Assembly (NCBI RefSeq): GCF_900113685.1
Contig: NZ_FOQG01000007.1
Coordinates: 62,001 to 126,000 of the forward strand
Origin: Nocardioides psychrotolerans
GTDB lineage: Bacteria; Actinomycetota; Actinomycetes; Propionibacteriales; Nocardioidaceae
Length of the DNA: 64,000 nt
Direction of reading: 5' to 3'
Within the stretch, counting starts at the first letter, position 1; every line of letters begins with the position of its first letter. The notes under the pieces were generated by a model, which did no database searches, was not told the origin of the DNA, and was given only the letters and a program-made list of their open reading frames with translations. This document shows positions 41,574 through 49,995 of the stretch, one piece after another. Both the position numbers and the translations under genes were made by a program.

Positions 41574-41845
41574 GAATCCTCCAGCAGGTCGAGGCCAGGT
41601 TCACCTCTACATGTCCGAGCGTTACATCGTCGCCCAGTCCGAGTTGCGGCGACCGAGCTCTCGACCTCCATCAAGAGTCGCAACGAAGGTAAGCCCAAGC
41701 CATTAGCCCACAAGAGTGCCCAGGCACTGACGCGTTCCGCGCACGCCTGGACCGGTGAACTCTGACCACGACCCGCCACACTCCACAATCGAAAACGGCG
41801 CCGTCCTGTCATGCGGCTTGACGGGCCAGGACTGTCCACATAATC

Positions 41846-42100
41846 GAGTCCGACCTGATCCGGCTCCGCACGGTGGAGGGGATGAAGGTCGCCAAGGCGA
41901 AGGGACGGTTGCGCGGGAAGCAGCCCAAGCTCAGCCGCAAGCAGGAGGCACACCTGGTGTCCCTGGTGCACAGCGGCGAGTACAGCACCCTCGAGGTGGC
42001 CGAGTTGTTCGGTGTAGGTCGCTCAACGGTCTACCGAGCCATCGAACGCCAGCGGATCGCGGCCAAGGCTGGTGTCGCGGCGACACCACCGAGGCGCTGA
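41846..42100 (+). pseudogene. serine recombinase, 3' part
   Basis: Continuation of the interrupted serine recombinase: ESDLIRLRTVEGMKVAKAKG, the basic RLRGKQPKLS, then the C-terminal Hin/resolvase helix-turn-helix (GEYSTLEVAELFGVGRSTVY RAIER, split) and a short tail, stop at 42098-42100. It joins in frame with 36801 if the transposon is removed. It has no start of its own other than an internal ATG (41882) and is presumably inactive. Confidence 0.85.
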
Positions 42101-42421
42101 CCGCCCCTGGCACCGGTTGTCCCGCATCGGACACCTCACCGGGACGCCGGCGCCTTCGGGTGTTGACTGAGCCATCCAGTGCCGATAGCGGTTCGGCTTC
42201 CGGTCCTCGCGCCGCCCCGGCCCTCCGTCGCAGCCACGACGCGCCCCGAAGCTCGTCGCGACATTGGTGGTCTGAACAGGACCCGGGGCGTGGGCCTTGA
42301 ACTGATGGGTCAGGTCAAGAGTGCCTCGAGGCCGCTTCGAACTAAATGTGAACAGCTACCTAGACCTGGATGGTGCCGTCCGTCGAGCTATCGCTGTGGG
42401 CGCGGCGTTTATGGTGCTGGC
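42101..42421. other. gap between recombinase remnant and SDR
   Basis: About 320 bases with no supported gene. The last 80 bases before the SDR are less GC-rich (ACTAAATGTGAAC near 42343-42355) and probably hold its promoter. I see no terminal repeat that would mark the outer limit of the older recombinase-bearing element. Confidence 0.4.
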
Positions 42422-43201
42422 ATGACCCCGCAGGCCTACCTCTCGGAACTGTTCTCGCTGGACGGCCGGGTCGCGGTGGTGACCGGGGGAAGTTCCGGCA
42501 TCGGCCGGGCCATCGCCAGGGCGCTCGCGTGCGCAGGGGCGAGTGTCTTGGTCGTGGCGCGCAGGGAGTCCGAGTTGGCCGCTACGGTGGGCGAGCTGGC
42601 AGCCCACGGCTGCCAGGCGGCTTGGGTGAGTGCCGACCTGAGTACCCGCGAGGGTTTGCGCGCGGCGGCCGATGAGGCAGCCGAGGCGTTCGGGGAGCCC
42701 GACATTCTCGTCAACTGCGCCGGGGTCAATCTGCGGCCGACGATGGGCGAGCTGGACGAGGATGTGTGGGACACCACCATGGCGGTGAACCTGGAGGCGC
42801 CCTACCTGCTGGGACAGCGGTTCGGGCCCGGCATGGCCGAACGGGGCTTCGGGCGGATCATTCACATCACCTCCCAGCAGGCGCATCGGGCGTTCGTCCA
42901 GAGCGGCGCCTACGGCGTCTCCAAGGGGGCGTTGGAGTCGCTGGCCCGTTCACAGGCCGAGGCATGGTCGCCGTATGGCGTCACCTGCAACACGCTCGTG
43001 CCGGGGTTCGTGATGACGCCGCTCAACGCGCGGTTGTCGTCTGACCCTGAGAAGATAGCGGCGCTGGCTGCGCGCACGATGGTGGGCCGTAACGGTCTGG
43101 CCGAGGATTTCGCGGGCGCAGCGGTGTTCCTGGCGAGCCGCGCCTCGGCCTACGTCACGGGGCAGTCGATCTTCGTCGATGGCGGGTTCTCCGTTCACTG
43201 A
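42422..43201 (+). CDS. SDR oxidoreductase, gluconate 5-dehydrogenase-like
   Basis: A 259-residue classical SDR. VVTGGSSGIGRAIARALA (residues 19-36) binds the cofactor, with ARRES after the second strand favouring NADP(H). NCAG, a Ser in HITSQQAHR, and YGVSK as the catalytic Tyr-Lys complete the set; GFVMTPLN and QSIFVDGGFSVH are the usual C-terminal parts. It resembles Ga5DH/3-oxoacyl-ACP-reductase-like SDRs. It stands alone in the accessory region, so the substrate is open. Confidence 0.87.
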   Translation: MTPQAYLSELFSLDGRVAVVTGGSSGIGRAIARALACAGASVLVVARRESELAATVGELAAHGCQAAWVSADLSTREGLRAAADEAAEAFGEPDILVNCAGVNLRPTMGELDEDVWDTTMAVNLEAPYLLGQRFGPGMAERGFGRIIHITSQQAHRAFVQSGAYGVSKGALESLARSQAEAWSPYGVTCNTLVPGFVMTPLNARLSSDPEKIAALAARTMVGRNGLAEDFAGAAVFLASRASAYVTGQSIFVDGGFSVH

Positions 43202-43293
43202 GCCCAACACCGAAGAGTGCAATGCCGGTCGCCGCTCAAGGATGCTGACCGGTGGCAGTGTGCGCGACCTCGGCGTCCGCGCGCCTTTATGAC

Positions 43294-44163
43294 TCACCCG
43301 GCCGACTGTCGGTACCAGGTGGCGGTGGACGTGGGCCGGAAGCCGACACCCTGATACGCGCCGGCGGCTGCTTGGCTCCCGTAGGAGATCTTCACCCGCT
43401 CGGCACCTCTCGCGACTAGGCGATCGATCCCAGCGGTCAGCATTGCGGTCGCCAGACCGCGACGTTGGAACTCGTCCTCCACCCTGACGGGCTCAACGAG
43501 TCCTACTTTGGTCGTTGGGTCGAACCAGTACAACGAGTAGCCGGCGACCCGCCCGTCAGCGGACTCGACCACGAGGTCGAGGGCCGGGTCGTAGAGCGAG
43601 CACTGCTCGAGGCGTTCCTTCACCACGTTTCCGCTTCGGTGCCGCATGTGATGCGGGACGTCGAGGCGCTGCGTGCGGTCCACGAGAGTGAATCCGTTTG
43701 CGGGCACCGAGACGGCCGGCCGATCGGCGGCGTCCATCCAACCGGTGCTGTCGCGGTCGGCAGGTGTGAGGCCGGATCGCTGAGCAACCTCTACGAAGAC
43801 GTCGTCGTCGCTGACGGGAACGTCGAAACCCGCCGACGCGTGTTCCGCAGCATGCTCCAGCGCTCGACCCCACACGTCGTCAGGCTCGTGGCCCGACGCA
43901 CCTGGGACAACGACCGGGTCGCACTGCCACGAGTTGTCGGCCGAGCTCGTCAGGAGGACACCGGCGATAGGCCCGTCGTCGTCGAGCCAGAAGAGCTGAT
44001 CGATCTCGTCGGACTGCTGCGGTTTGCGCCACCACCACTGCACGTCGGCGGCCTCCCACATGCCGGCCAGAGGGTCGGCCAGACGAGCACGTTGAAGCAG
44101 GGACGTCGCTAGCGTGACGGCATCCGGCCCTGTCACTCTGACTTCCTTCACCGAGACGGCCAT
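43294..44163 (-). CDS. GNAT acetyltransferase, probably tandem domain
   Basis: A 289-residue protein. The C-terminal half is a clear GNAT domain: YSLYWFDPTTKVGLVEPVRV, the acetyl-CoA loop EFQRRGLATAML (Q/R-x-x-G-x-A) and KISYGSQAAAGAYQGVGFRP. The N-terminal half (QLFWLDDDGPIAGVLL) resembles a degenerate GNAT repeat. The start ATG 44161-44163 precedes AVSVKEVRV. Substrate unknown; some such proteins modify small amines or antibiotics. Confidence 0.8.
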   Translation of the reverse strand: MAVSVKEVRVTGPDAVTLATSLLQRARLADPLAGMWEAADVQWWWRKPQQSDEIDQLFWLDDDGPIAGVLLTSSADNSWQCDPVVVPGASGHEPDDVWGRALEHAAEHASAGFDVPVSDDDVFVEVAQRSGLTPADRDSTGWMDAADRPAVSVPANGFTLVDRTQRLDVPHHMRHRSGNVVKERLEQCSLYDPALDLVVESADGRVAGYSLYWFDPTTKVGLVEPVRVEDEFQRRGLATAMLTAGIDRLVARGAERVKISYGSQAAAGAYQGVGFRPTSTATWYRQSAG

Positions 44164-44361
44164 GTCCGATACCTCATCACGCGGCGGTCGTTGTTCACCA
44201 ACGGTCTTGGTGCGCGCACCGGCCACACAAAGGAGCGAGTGCGACAAACAGAGTGGCCGCCGAGGGATCCATGTGTGGGGCACGCACGCGCTCAGCCGTA
44301 TGCCCGCGCGCTCTCCCGCCATGGTCACGGCCTTTGCGTCGTGCCGTGATACTCAAGTCCT

Positions 44362-44994
44362 GTGGCGATCGACTTGGAATCGGACCCTGACAGGGCGGCC
44401 GACCTGTGCCGAGCCGCCTACCAGCGACTTGTCGAGACGACGGCGGGCCTGACGGACCACCAGAGCGCGAGTCCCAGTCGCCTCCCCACGTGGAGCGTGG
44501 GACATGTCCTCACCCACCTCGCGCGGAACGCGGATGGGCACTCACGCCGACTTCACGGGGCGCTGCTCGGCAAGGACGTGCCGAAGTACGAAGGGGGCGG
44601 TGAGCAACGATCGCAGGAGATCAATGAAGGTGCGGGTCGCCCTGCCGCCGAGGTCCTCGCCGACCTCGAAGCAAGTCAAAGGCGACTTGAGGACCTCTTC
44701 TCGGAGTCCTCCGCAGCGGGCTGGCCGAATACTCTTATGCTCGGTCACACGAGATACGGGCCCCGAGGATGTCCGGCCCACCGCCTGCGCGAGATCGAGA
44801 TGCACCACGTAGACCTTGGGCTTGGCTACGAGCCAGCGAACTGGTCGGAACGCTACGTCGCTTGGGACCTCGACGTACTGCTGAGCACTGTGTCCGAGCG
44901 ACTTGGAGATCCCCTTCATCGCCGGGACCTGATGGCCTGGCTCGCGGGCCGCGCCCCGCTGCCATCCGAATTGACACTCGACCCTTGGGGATAG
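44362..44994 (+). CDS. maleylpyruvate isomerase-family protein (mycothiol-dependent, DinB-like fold)
   Basis: A 210-residue four-helix-bundle protein of the MDMPI/DinB_2 family. The metal site residues are seen as LPTWSVGHVLTHLARNADGH (first His), the central Glu in HRLREIEMHHVDL with its two His, and the C-terminal DLMAWLAGRAPLP typical of the family. In characterised members mycothiol is the cosubstrate. It starts at GTG 44362; GATACT lies eight bases upstream. A second, shorter homologue lies at 47829-48449. Confidence 0.85.
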   Translation: MAIDLESDPDRAADLCRAAYQRLVETTAGLTDHQSASPSRLPTWSVGHVLTHLARNADGHSRRLHGALLGKDVPKYEGGGEQRSQEINEGAGRPAAEVLADLEASQRRLEDLFSESSAAGWPNTLMLGHTRYGPRGCPAHRLREIEMHHVDLGLGYEPANWSERYVAWDLDVLLSTVSERLGDPLHRRDLMAWLAGRAPLPSELTLDPWG

Positions 44995-45204
44995 TGCAGT
45001 GCGTGGCACGAGGTGCCGTCCTCGTATCCATACGCGATCGCGCTCTATCAGATCCGGGCGTCCCACGAACCGAACCGGCTGCGGGACGCTTGTCGGCGAG
45101 TGGGATAGAGGCGTCCCGTCACCGCGCGGATCGCCGTAGCGGGATCCCGTTCCGGTCACCGCCTCATAGGCCAGAAGAGCAGCCCAGAAGTCGCTGCCTT
45201 GAGG

Positions 45205-46554
45205 TCAGCCTGCCTGGAGGCTGAATTCGTTGCCGTCCGGGTCGGCCAGCTCGACACCGTCAGCCAGGTCGCCAAGTCGGATGGCACCGAGCGAGATGAG
45301 CCACTCCACCTCGGTGCGGGGGTCATCGGTGACAAGGTCGAAGCGCTGCCGGTTCGGTCCGTGCTTGGGTTCGACCGGCGGGCCGCCCCACGAGACCTTG
45401 GTGCCGCCGAGCGGCGAGTGGATGGCGGTCTCCTCGTTCTCGTCCCACACCAGCGGCCAAGCCAGTGCGTCGCGCCAGAACAGGCCGACGTCCCTGGTTC
45501 CGTCACAAGTGACCTCGCCGAGGTAGCCGGTGTCCGCCAGGAAGTTGTTGCCCGGTGCGATCACACAGAGCTCGTTGCCACCCGGGTCGGCGAGCACGAC
45601 GAAGGGGTCATCGGGCGCTTGGCCCACCTCGATGTGGCGGCCGCCTAGACGGAGCACCGTCTCGACGGTCCGCTGCTGGTCCTCCAGGCTGTTGCTGGTC
45701 AGGTGTAGATGTAGTCGTCGCGGCCCGACCTGCTCGGTGTCGGAGGCGACGAACCTGAGCCCGACCTGCCTCTCGTCGCCCGGCACCAGCGCGCCGCCGG
45801 ACTCTACGAGGACATCCCGATCGAGCAGCCCGGCCCAGAACGCCGCGATTGCGGGCGCATCGGCGACGTCGAAGGTCACCGCTTGCAGTCGCGAAGTCAC
45901 CTCTGCACCATAGGACGGTCGCCGAGCCGGGCGACCGGTTTCCATGGCATGGGTGACGCCGACGTGCAATAGCCAGAAGGCATCGGGGCGACTCATCCCG
46001 GTCATGGATCCTGTTGCGGGTCCTCGTGCAGGAAGGGGGAACGGCTCCCGCATCTGCTGGTCCGGTGGGGCGGTCGCCGCGGGCGTGGGTGCGAGTGGGC
46101 TCTGAGAGTTGGTCCTGCGCAGCCATCGGGACCCGGGTCCCTCGGCGGCGGCTGCGTCGTCGGTGTTGAACAGCGCGCATCGGGTCAGGGAGAGGCACCC
46201 GCAGCCCAGGCACTCGTCCAGAGAGTCCTGCAGGGCTTGGAGCTCACGGACCCGGGCCGCGACCAGCTCGCGCCAGGGACCGGCCAGGCGGGTCCAGTCC
46301 TGGTGGGACGGCGCGCGGTCGGCCGGCAGCTGTGCGAGGAGGTCGTGAACCTGCAGCAGGGACAGCCCAACCCGCTGGCCCGCGGCCACGAGGGCCAGCC
46401 GGCGCAGGACGTGGCGGGGGAAGCGGCGCTGGTTGCCCGTCGTGCGGGTCGCGCTGACCAGACCCAGCCGTTCGTAGTATCTCAGCGTCGCCGGGGTGAG
46501 GCCGGCGCGGTCGGCGACCTGACTCACGCTCAGCCCCTCGTCGTCTGCAGCCAT
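45205..46554 (-). CDS. soxR: SoxR-type MerR regulator fused to a two-domain VOC protein
   Basis: A 449-residue open frame without interruption. Residues 1-130 are SoxR: MerR helix-turn-helix (SVSQVADRAGLTPATLRYYE), dimer helix, and the [2Fe-2S] ligand set C115-x2-C118-x-C120-x5-C126. Residues 131-217 are a Pro/Ala/Arg-rich linker. Residues 218-449 form two VOC (glyoxalase/bleomycin-resistance) modules (LQAVTFDVADAPAIAAFWAG; FVVLADPGGNELCVI; NRQRFDLVTDDPRTEVEWLI; VELADPDGNEFSLQ). SoxR proteins usually stop near residue 150-175. A GTG at 45898-45900 could start a separate VOC protein, so either a true fusion or two genes without an intervening stop. A SoxR-type promoter lies just upstream on the other strand. 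Confidence 0.75.
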   Translation of the reverse strand: MAADDEGLSVSQVADRAGLTPATLRYYERLGLVSATRTTGNQRRFPRHVLRRLALVAAGQRVGLSLLQVHDLLAQLPADRAPSHQDWTRLAGPWRELVAARVRELQALQDSLDECLGCGCLSLTRCALFNTDDAAAAEGPGSRWLRRTNSQSPLAPTPAATAPPDQQMREPFPLPARGPATGSMTGMSRPDAFWLLHVGVTHAMETGRPARRPSYGAEVTSRLQAVTFDVADAPAIAAFWAGLLDRDVLVESGGALVPGDERQVGLRFVASDTEQVGPRRLHLHLTSNSLEDQQRTVETVLRLGGRHIEVGQAPDDPFVVLADPGGNELCVIAPGNNFLADTGYLGEVTCDGTRDVGLFWRDALAWPLVWDENEETAIHSPLGGTKVSWGGPPVEPKHGPNRQRFDLVTDDPRTEVEWLISLGAIRLGDLADGVELADPDGNEFSLQAG

Positions 46555-46579
46555 GACACCATCATCGCCCCTTAGCCCC

Positions 46580-46610
46580 TTGACCTGAAGTGCGCTTCAT
46601 GTTGTGTACT
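46580..46610 (+). promoter_or_regulatory. SoxR-type promoter of the questin-oxidase-like gene
   Basis: TTGACC (46580-46585), a 19-base spacer, and TGTACT (46605-46610): the long spacer is the mark of MerR-family promoters. The box CCTGAAGTGCGCTTCATG (46584-46601) matches 12 of 18 positions of the E. coli soxS SoxR box and has TGAAG/CTTCA arms. The -10 ends six bases before ATG 46617, so the mRNA would be leaderless. The soxR-VOC gene starts 26 bases away on the other strand. Confidence 0.72.
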
Positions 46611-46616
46611 TCGGTG

Positions 46617-47690
46617 ATGAGCGATTCCACGAGCCCCTCGACCCGTGACGCCGACGTGCTCGACGAGACCTACACGCGGATGCACGCCACCGGACCTGAG
46701 TTCGAGGGATGGCTGTCCAACCACGGCCCGATGGCCGCTGACGCCTTGATCCGGCTCGGCTGTGGCGAGGATGTCGAGGCGTGGCTCGATGGCTACGCCC
46801 GTCGCCTGGACGAGGCGCCAGCTCCTCGGTGGGACATCGAGGAGGCCGACTGGCGGGAGGTGATCGGTGACCCCTCTCGGCTCGGGGACTGGTGCGCGCT
46901 CTTCGACCGCCAGCTCCGCGAGGAGCCATGGCGCGACGTCCTGGCCCGGTGGTGGCCCCGGCTGCTGGACGGAGCAGTCGCCTCCGCCGCCCACGGCCTG
47001 ATCAGGACCGGGCACGCCGTGCGCGCTCTGCTCGAGCTGCCCACCCCACCCCGCCGCGCCGAGCTCGCCCAGGCACTGGGTTACTGGGCGGCCCGCCACC
47101 AACCACTGCCCGACCATCCGAGCCCGCACGGAGACGCTGACTTCGCGACCGCCCTGGACGCCGTCCCCGTCATCAGCAGCAGCGGTGGCATCCGCACCCG
47201 ACTCAGCGACCTCGCGAGGACGCCGTCATGGCCCGACACCGTGGCGCGGCTACGCGGTGCACCCCAGCCCGGACAGGTGCCGGCCGCCCTGGACGACCTC
47301 GTCGACGAGGCCGTCACTCGATACCAGCGCTGGGCCCATGGCAATCCGATCATGCTCGTGCACGCCGCGACGGCGCCGCGCGCCGCCCGCCTGGTGCTCC
47401 CCGCCCTGCCCGAACGCCTGTGGGCGCCGACGTACGACGCGGCCTGGGCCGTCACCGCCGCCATCAGCGCCATCTACCGACCGTCCACCCCGCCGCCCCC
47501 GGCCGGTAGCAGCGAGCGGCAGACGGTCACACCCCAGGATGTCACCGCTCGCGCCATCGCCACCGGCGACGAGCACGCCATCAAATTCATCGAGGTAGCA
47601 CTGGAGTCCCACCACCGCGGCAACAACCACGCACTGACCGCTGGCGCACGCGCCAGCTACCTCATCGCTCCCGTCGACTACGACGAATGA
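46617..47690 (+). CDS. questin oxidase-like protein (DUF4243 family)
   Basis: A 357-residue protein of the questin-oxidase family, known from fungal anthraquinone ring cleavage and found in many actinobacteria. Seen: EGWLSNHGPMAADALIRLGC near the N-terminus (NHG motif), AHGLIRTGHAVRALLEL in the middle, and DEHAIKFIEVALESHHRG near the end, with conserved His residues in each. The frame opens 27 bases earlier, but the SoxR-type promoter places the transcript start at ATG 46617. As a probable SoxR target it may degrade or tolerate redox-cycling quinones. Function in bacteria is unproven. Confidence 0.75.
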   Translation: MSDSTSPSTRDADVLDETYTRMHATGPEFEGWLSNHGPMAADALIRLGCGEDVEAWLDGYARRLDEAPAPRWDIEEADWREVIGDPSRLGDWCALFDRQLREEPWRDVLARWWPRLLDGAVASAAHGLIRTGHAVRALLELPTPPRRAELAQALGYWAARHQPLPDHPSPHGDADFATALDAVPVISSSGGIRTRLSDLARTPSWPDTVARLRGAPQPGQVPAALDDLVDEAVTRYQRWAHGNPIMLVHAATAPRAARLVLPALPERLWAPTYDAAWAVTAAISAIYRPSTPPPPAGSSERQTVTPQDVTARAIATGDEHAIKFIEVALESHHRGNNHALTAGARASYLIAPVDYDE

Positions 47691-47828
47691 CACGACGCCG
47701 CGACGAATCCCGCTGGCCGATCCCCTGCGGGACGACGGCGGCTGGTTCCCACAATTTTCCGGACGTCGCCGTGGCGGGTTCCCCTTGCAGGGAGGTCCGG
47801 CGAGGTCCGTTGGACGACGGAGCGTCGA

Positions 47829-48449
47829 TCAGAATCGGGAGCGGAACCTGTCGGCACCGCTGCCCTCCAGGCGGACCGCGGAAGCACTGCGGTTCATCAG
47901 CGCGTTGGCCAACACCGCAGCCGGGCCAGTGACGGTAGGACCACCCAGCCCCGTCGACCAGTCGATGTCGGTCGCCATCAGGTGCAGTCCCTCGGTCCTG
48001 GCCGGGTCGACCGCACGCTTGCCGTGCGTGAGGTCGTCAAGCACTCGACGGCCGCCTTCGCGGGTGGCTTCGGCAGGAAGGTCCAGCGGCTCGCGGATGT
48101 CCTGTGCATGCAAGAACAGGTGGCTCAGGGGCGCGGTCTCTCCTGCGCCGGGCACGTTGAACCCGCTCGCCGTGGTGGCGGCGATCGCCTCAACCAGCTG
48201 GGGGCCGGTGCGTATGTCGGCGCGAGCCCACCGATCGGCGAACCGGTCGAACCTAAACCGCGCCCGAAGCAGTCCGACCACAAAGCCTCGGAAGCTCAAC
48301 CCGTAGGGCATCAGCAGGTGCGCAGCCACGTCCCTCACCGACCAGCCGTCACACAGGCTGGGGCTCGCCCATTCCGCGTCCGTCAGGCCACGGAGCTGGC
48401 CAACCAACAAGTCGCGCTCGGCGGCGTACACGGACTCGATATCCGTCAT
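47829..48449 (-). CDS. maleylpyruvate isomerase-family protein (mycothiol-type), second copy
   Basis: A 206-residue MDMPI/DinB_2-type helical bundle. LCDGWSVRDVAAHLLMPYGL carries the first metal His, PLSHLFLHAQDIREPLDL the central H-x3-D/E cluster, and LEGLHL-type LMATDIDWSTGLGGPTV the typical C-terminal strand pair. Its start overlaps the VOC stop upstream by four bases, so it is the last gene of an AraC - VOC - isomerase operon. Possible thiol-dependent detoxification role by family. Confidence 0.83.
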   Translation of the reverse strand: MTDIESVYAAERDLLVGQLRGLTDAEWASPSLCDGWSVRDVAAHLLMPYGLSFRGFVVGLLRARFRFDRFADRWARADIRTGPQLVEAIAATTASGFNVPGAGETAPLSHLFLHAQDIREPLDLPAEATREGGRRVLDDLTHGKRAVDPARTEGLHLMATDIDWSTGLGGPTVTGPAAVLANALMNRSASAVRLEGSGADRFRSRF

Positions 48450-48871
48450 GCAGACTCCACCGGCAGGGCCTGGGTGAGCCGGAAGGAGTTGCCCGACGGG
48501 TCGCGGAAGCCGGCATCGACCCCGTACGGCCGCTCCTCGGGCTCCTCGGTGAACTCCACGCCACGGGCAGTGAGCTCCTCGTAGGACTTCTGGCAGTCGC
48601 CGGTGGTCAGGAAAAGCGTCTGCGCGAATCCCTTGGCCATCAGCGCGCGGATCTCCTCACGGACCGCCTCGTCGATCATCGGCGGCCCCGGGATCGCCAT
48701 CAACACGACCTCGGTCTCCTGGCCGGGCAATCCCACGGTGAGCCAACGGAAGTCGCCCATCTCCGGCACGGTGACGTCCTGGCGCAGCTCCATGCCGAGC
48801 TTCTCGGTGTAAAACGCGAGCGCTTCGTTCTGGTCGTGAACCCACACCTGCGCGCCGCTTAACTTGATCAT
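48446..48871 (-). CDS. VOC-family protein (glyoxalase/dioxygenase-like)
   Basis: A 141-residue single-subunit VOC protein with the paired beta-alpha-beta-beta-beta modules: GAQVWVHDQNEALAFYTEKL, RWLTVGLPGQETEVVLM, LTTGDCQKSYEELTARGVEF and GVDAGFRDPSGNSFRL. The last segment has the family's Asp-Pro-x-Gly-Asn. It lies 37 bases after an AraC gene and overlaps the isomerase gene, so the three form one unit. Metal dependence and substrate are unknown. Confidence 0.88.
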   Translation of the reverse strand: MIKLSGAQVWVHDQNEALAFYTEKLGMELRQDVTVPEMGDFRWLTVGLPGQETEVVLMAIPGPPMIDEAVREEIRALMAKGFAQTLFLTTGDCQKSYEELTARGVEFTEEPEERPYGVDAGFRDPSGNSFRLTQALPVESA

Positions 48872-48907
48872 CGGGTCTCCTCTGCTTCCGGTCTGGTGAC
48901 AGCAACG

Positions 48908-49360
48908 CTAGAGACCACACGCCGAGTTCGTCTTCTCGATTCGTGCGCCCTTCTGCTCGGGCACGTGCCCGGGCCGGCCGTAGAACCGCACCACGCAGCT
49001 CGGCAGCACCGTTCGCGCGCTTGCGGGCGGGAAGTCGGCGCGGTAGGCGGTCGGCGTACTGCCGAACATCCGCTTGAAGCTGGTGGTGAACGAGCCCACG
49101 CTGGTCAGCCCCACCTCGACGCAGATGTCCGCGACGCGGTGGTCGGTGTTCCGCAGCAGCGCGGCGGCCCGCTCGAGGCGCCGGGTGAGCAGGTAAACGT
49201 GCGGCGAAAGGCCGAAGGCGGCTCGAAACGCCCGGCTGAAGTGCGACCGGCTCAGCCCGGCGGCGTCCGCCATCGCCGCCACGTCGATAGACTGGCCGTA
49301 GTGGCGGTCGGCGAGGTCCTTGGCGCGCAACAGGTGGCGCTCGATTGGGTGATGGCCCAC
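48908..49360 (-). CDS. AraC-family regulator (DNA-binding domain only)
   Basis: A 150-residue regulator made almost entirely of the two AraC helix-turn-helices: AAMADAAGLSRSHFSRAFRA and VADICVEVGLTSVGSFTTSF, with FGSTPTAYRADFPP closing the domain. There is no ligand domain. The frame opens 55 codons upstream, but GTG 49358-49360 gives the family-typical length, and CATACT seven bases ahead suggests a leaderless mRNA. It heads the operon with the VOC and isomerase genes and probably activates it. Confidence 0.85.
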   Translation of the reverse strand: MGHHPIERHLLRAKDLADRHYGQSIDVAAMADAAGLSRSHFSRAFRAAFGLSPHVYLLTRRLERAAALLRNTDHRVADICVEVGLTSVGSFTTSFKRMFGSTPTAYRADFPPASARTVLPSCVVRFYGRPGHVPEQKGARIEKTNSACGL

Positions 49361-49602
49361 GGATCCGAGTATGCCGGTCAACCCTGACTCGGCCCGCGGC
49401 CGGGCTGCGACGGCGCATGAGCCCACGGACGGAGCGCGACCTTTGACATTGTGGCGGTCGCCCAAGGCCCTCATCCTGGACCGCATACCATCGCCGACCC
49501 CGATAAGGGATCCGTACAGGAACACGCTGTCCGCGGCAAAGAGCGGGCGGTCCGCCGCAGGTCCCGGCCGCCGTGTGACTGAGCATGCGCGGGCCAGATG
49601 GG

Positions 49603-49995
49603 TCAGGCGGCCACTACCTTGGCCACCAGCTCGACGAGGTTCCGGTCGGGATCGCGGAGTAGCGCGCTGCGGTTGTCATTCGCTACGTCGTGCGGCGACT
49701 GGAGGACGGGAGTTCCCGCGGAGTTCAGCTTGTCGAAGGCCGCGTCGACGTCGTCCGTCCAGATGACCAGCACCATGGCTGGTTGCCCGGGTGTGGCATC
49801 GACTCCGTGCACGTTCTTGGCGGCTTCGACCGTACCCAGCCCGATGGCAAACCCATCGAGTCTGAGTTCTACATGCTCGGGGACCCCGTCCTTGGGTGTC
49901 CGGAACGTTTCTTCGAACCCGAGCAGATCTCGGTAGAACTTGAGACCGGCTTCGATGTCGTTTGTGTAGAGGTTGACGAACCCTGAAGCAAACAT
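49603..49995 (-). CDS. VOC-family protein
   Basis: A 130-residue VOC protein: GFVNLYTNDIEAGLKFYRDL at the start, RTPKDGVPEHVELRLDG, VLVIWTDDVDAAFDKLNSAG and SALLRDPDRNLVELVAK. ATG 49993-49995 is preferred over the earlier GTG because TAGATT lies seven bases ahead (leaderless) and the ATG matches the family N-terminus. It stands between AraC and the cyclodeaminase-like gene, all on the minus strand. Substrate unknown. Confidence 0.85.
   Translation of the reverse strand: MFASGFVNLYTNDIEAGLKFYRDLLGFEETFRTPKDGVPEHVELRLDGFAIGLGTVEAAKNVHGVDATPGQPAMVLVIWTDDVDAAFDKLNSAGTPVLQSPHDVANDNRSALLRDPDRNLVELVAKVVAA

Larger units (their letters stand above)
36802..41845. mobile_element. Tn554-like element carrying an ECF sigma/anti-sigma pair
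   Basis: The element is defined by the host gene it interrupts: serine recombinase codons GAG TTC end at 36801 and continue GAG TCC GAC at 41846 in the same frame, with nothing missing by comparison with the family sequence (A-E-F|E-S-D-L-I-R). The 5,044 bp between hold two overlapping tyrosine recombinases (TnpA- and TnpB-like), then a convergent ECF sigma factor and its membrane partner. No TnpC homologue is seen. No target duplication is visible. The ends share an imperfect inverted repeat TTATNTNGACA (36806-36816 and 41843-41833, 9 of 11 identical). The absence of duplication and the paired integrases fit Tn554-family behaviour; boundaries may be off by a few bases. Confidence 0.8.

Noticed and set aside
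36796..41851. GAGTTC / GAGTCC as a target-site duplication of the transposon
   Set aside because: Both hexamers are needed to encode the E-F-E-S of the uninterrupted recombinase, so they are best seen as adjacent native codons rather than a duplication.
44995..45204. Intergenic gap searched for RNA genes or a SoxR-like box
   Set aside because: CTTGAGGTCAG occurs near the VOC end but has no matching second half, -10 or -35 arrangement, and it lies downstream of both flanking genes.
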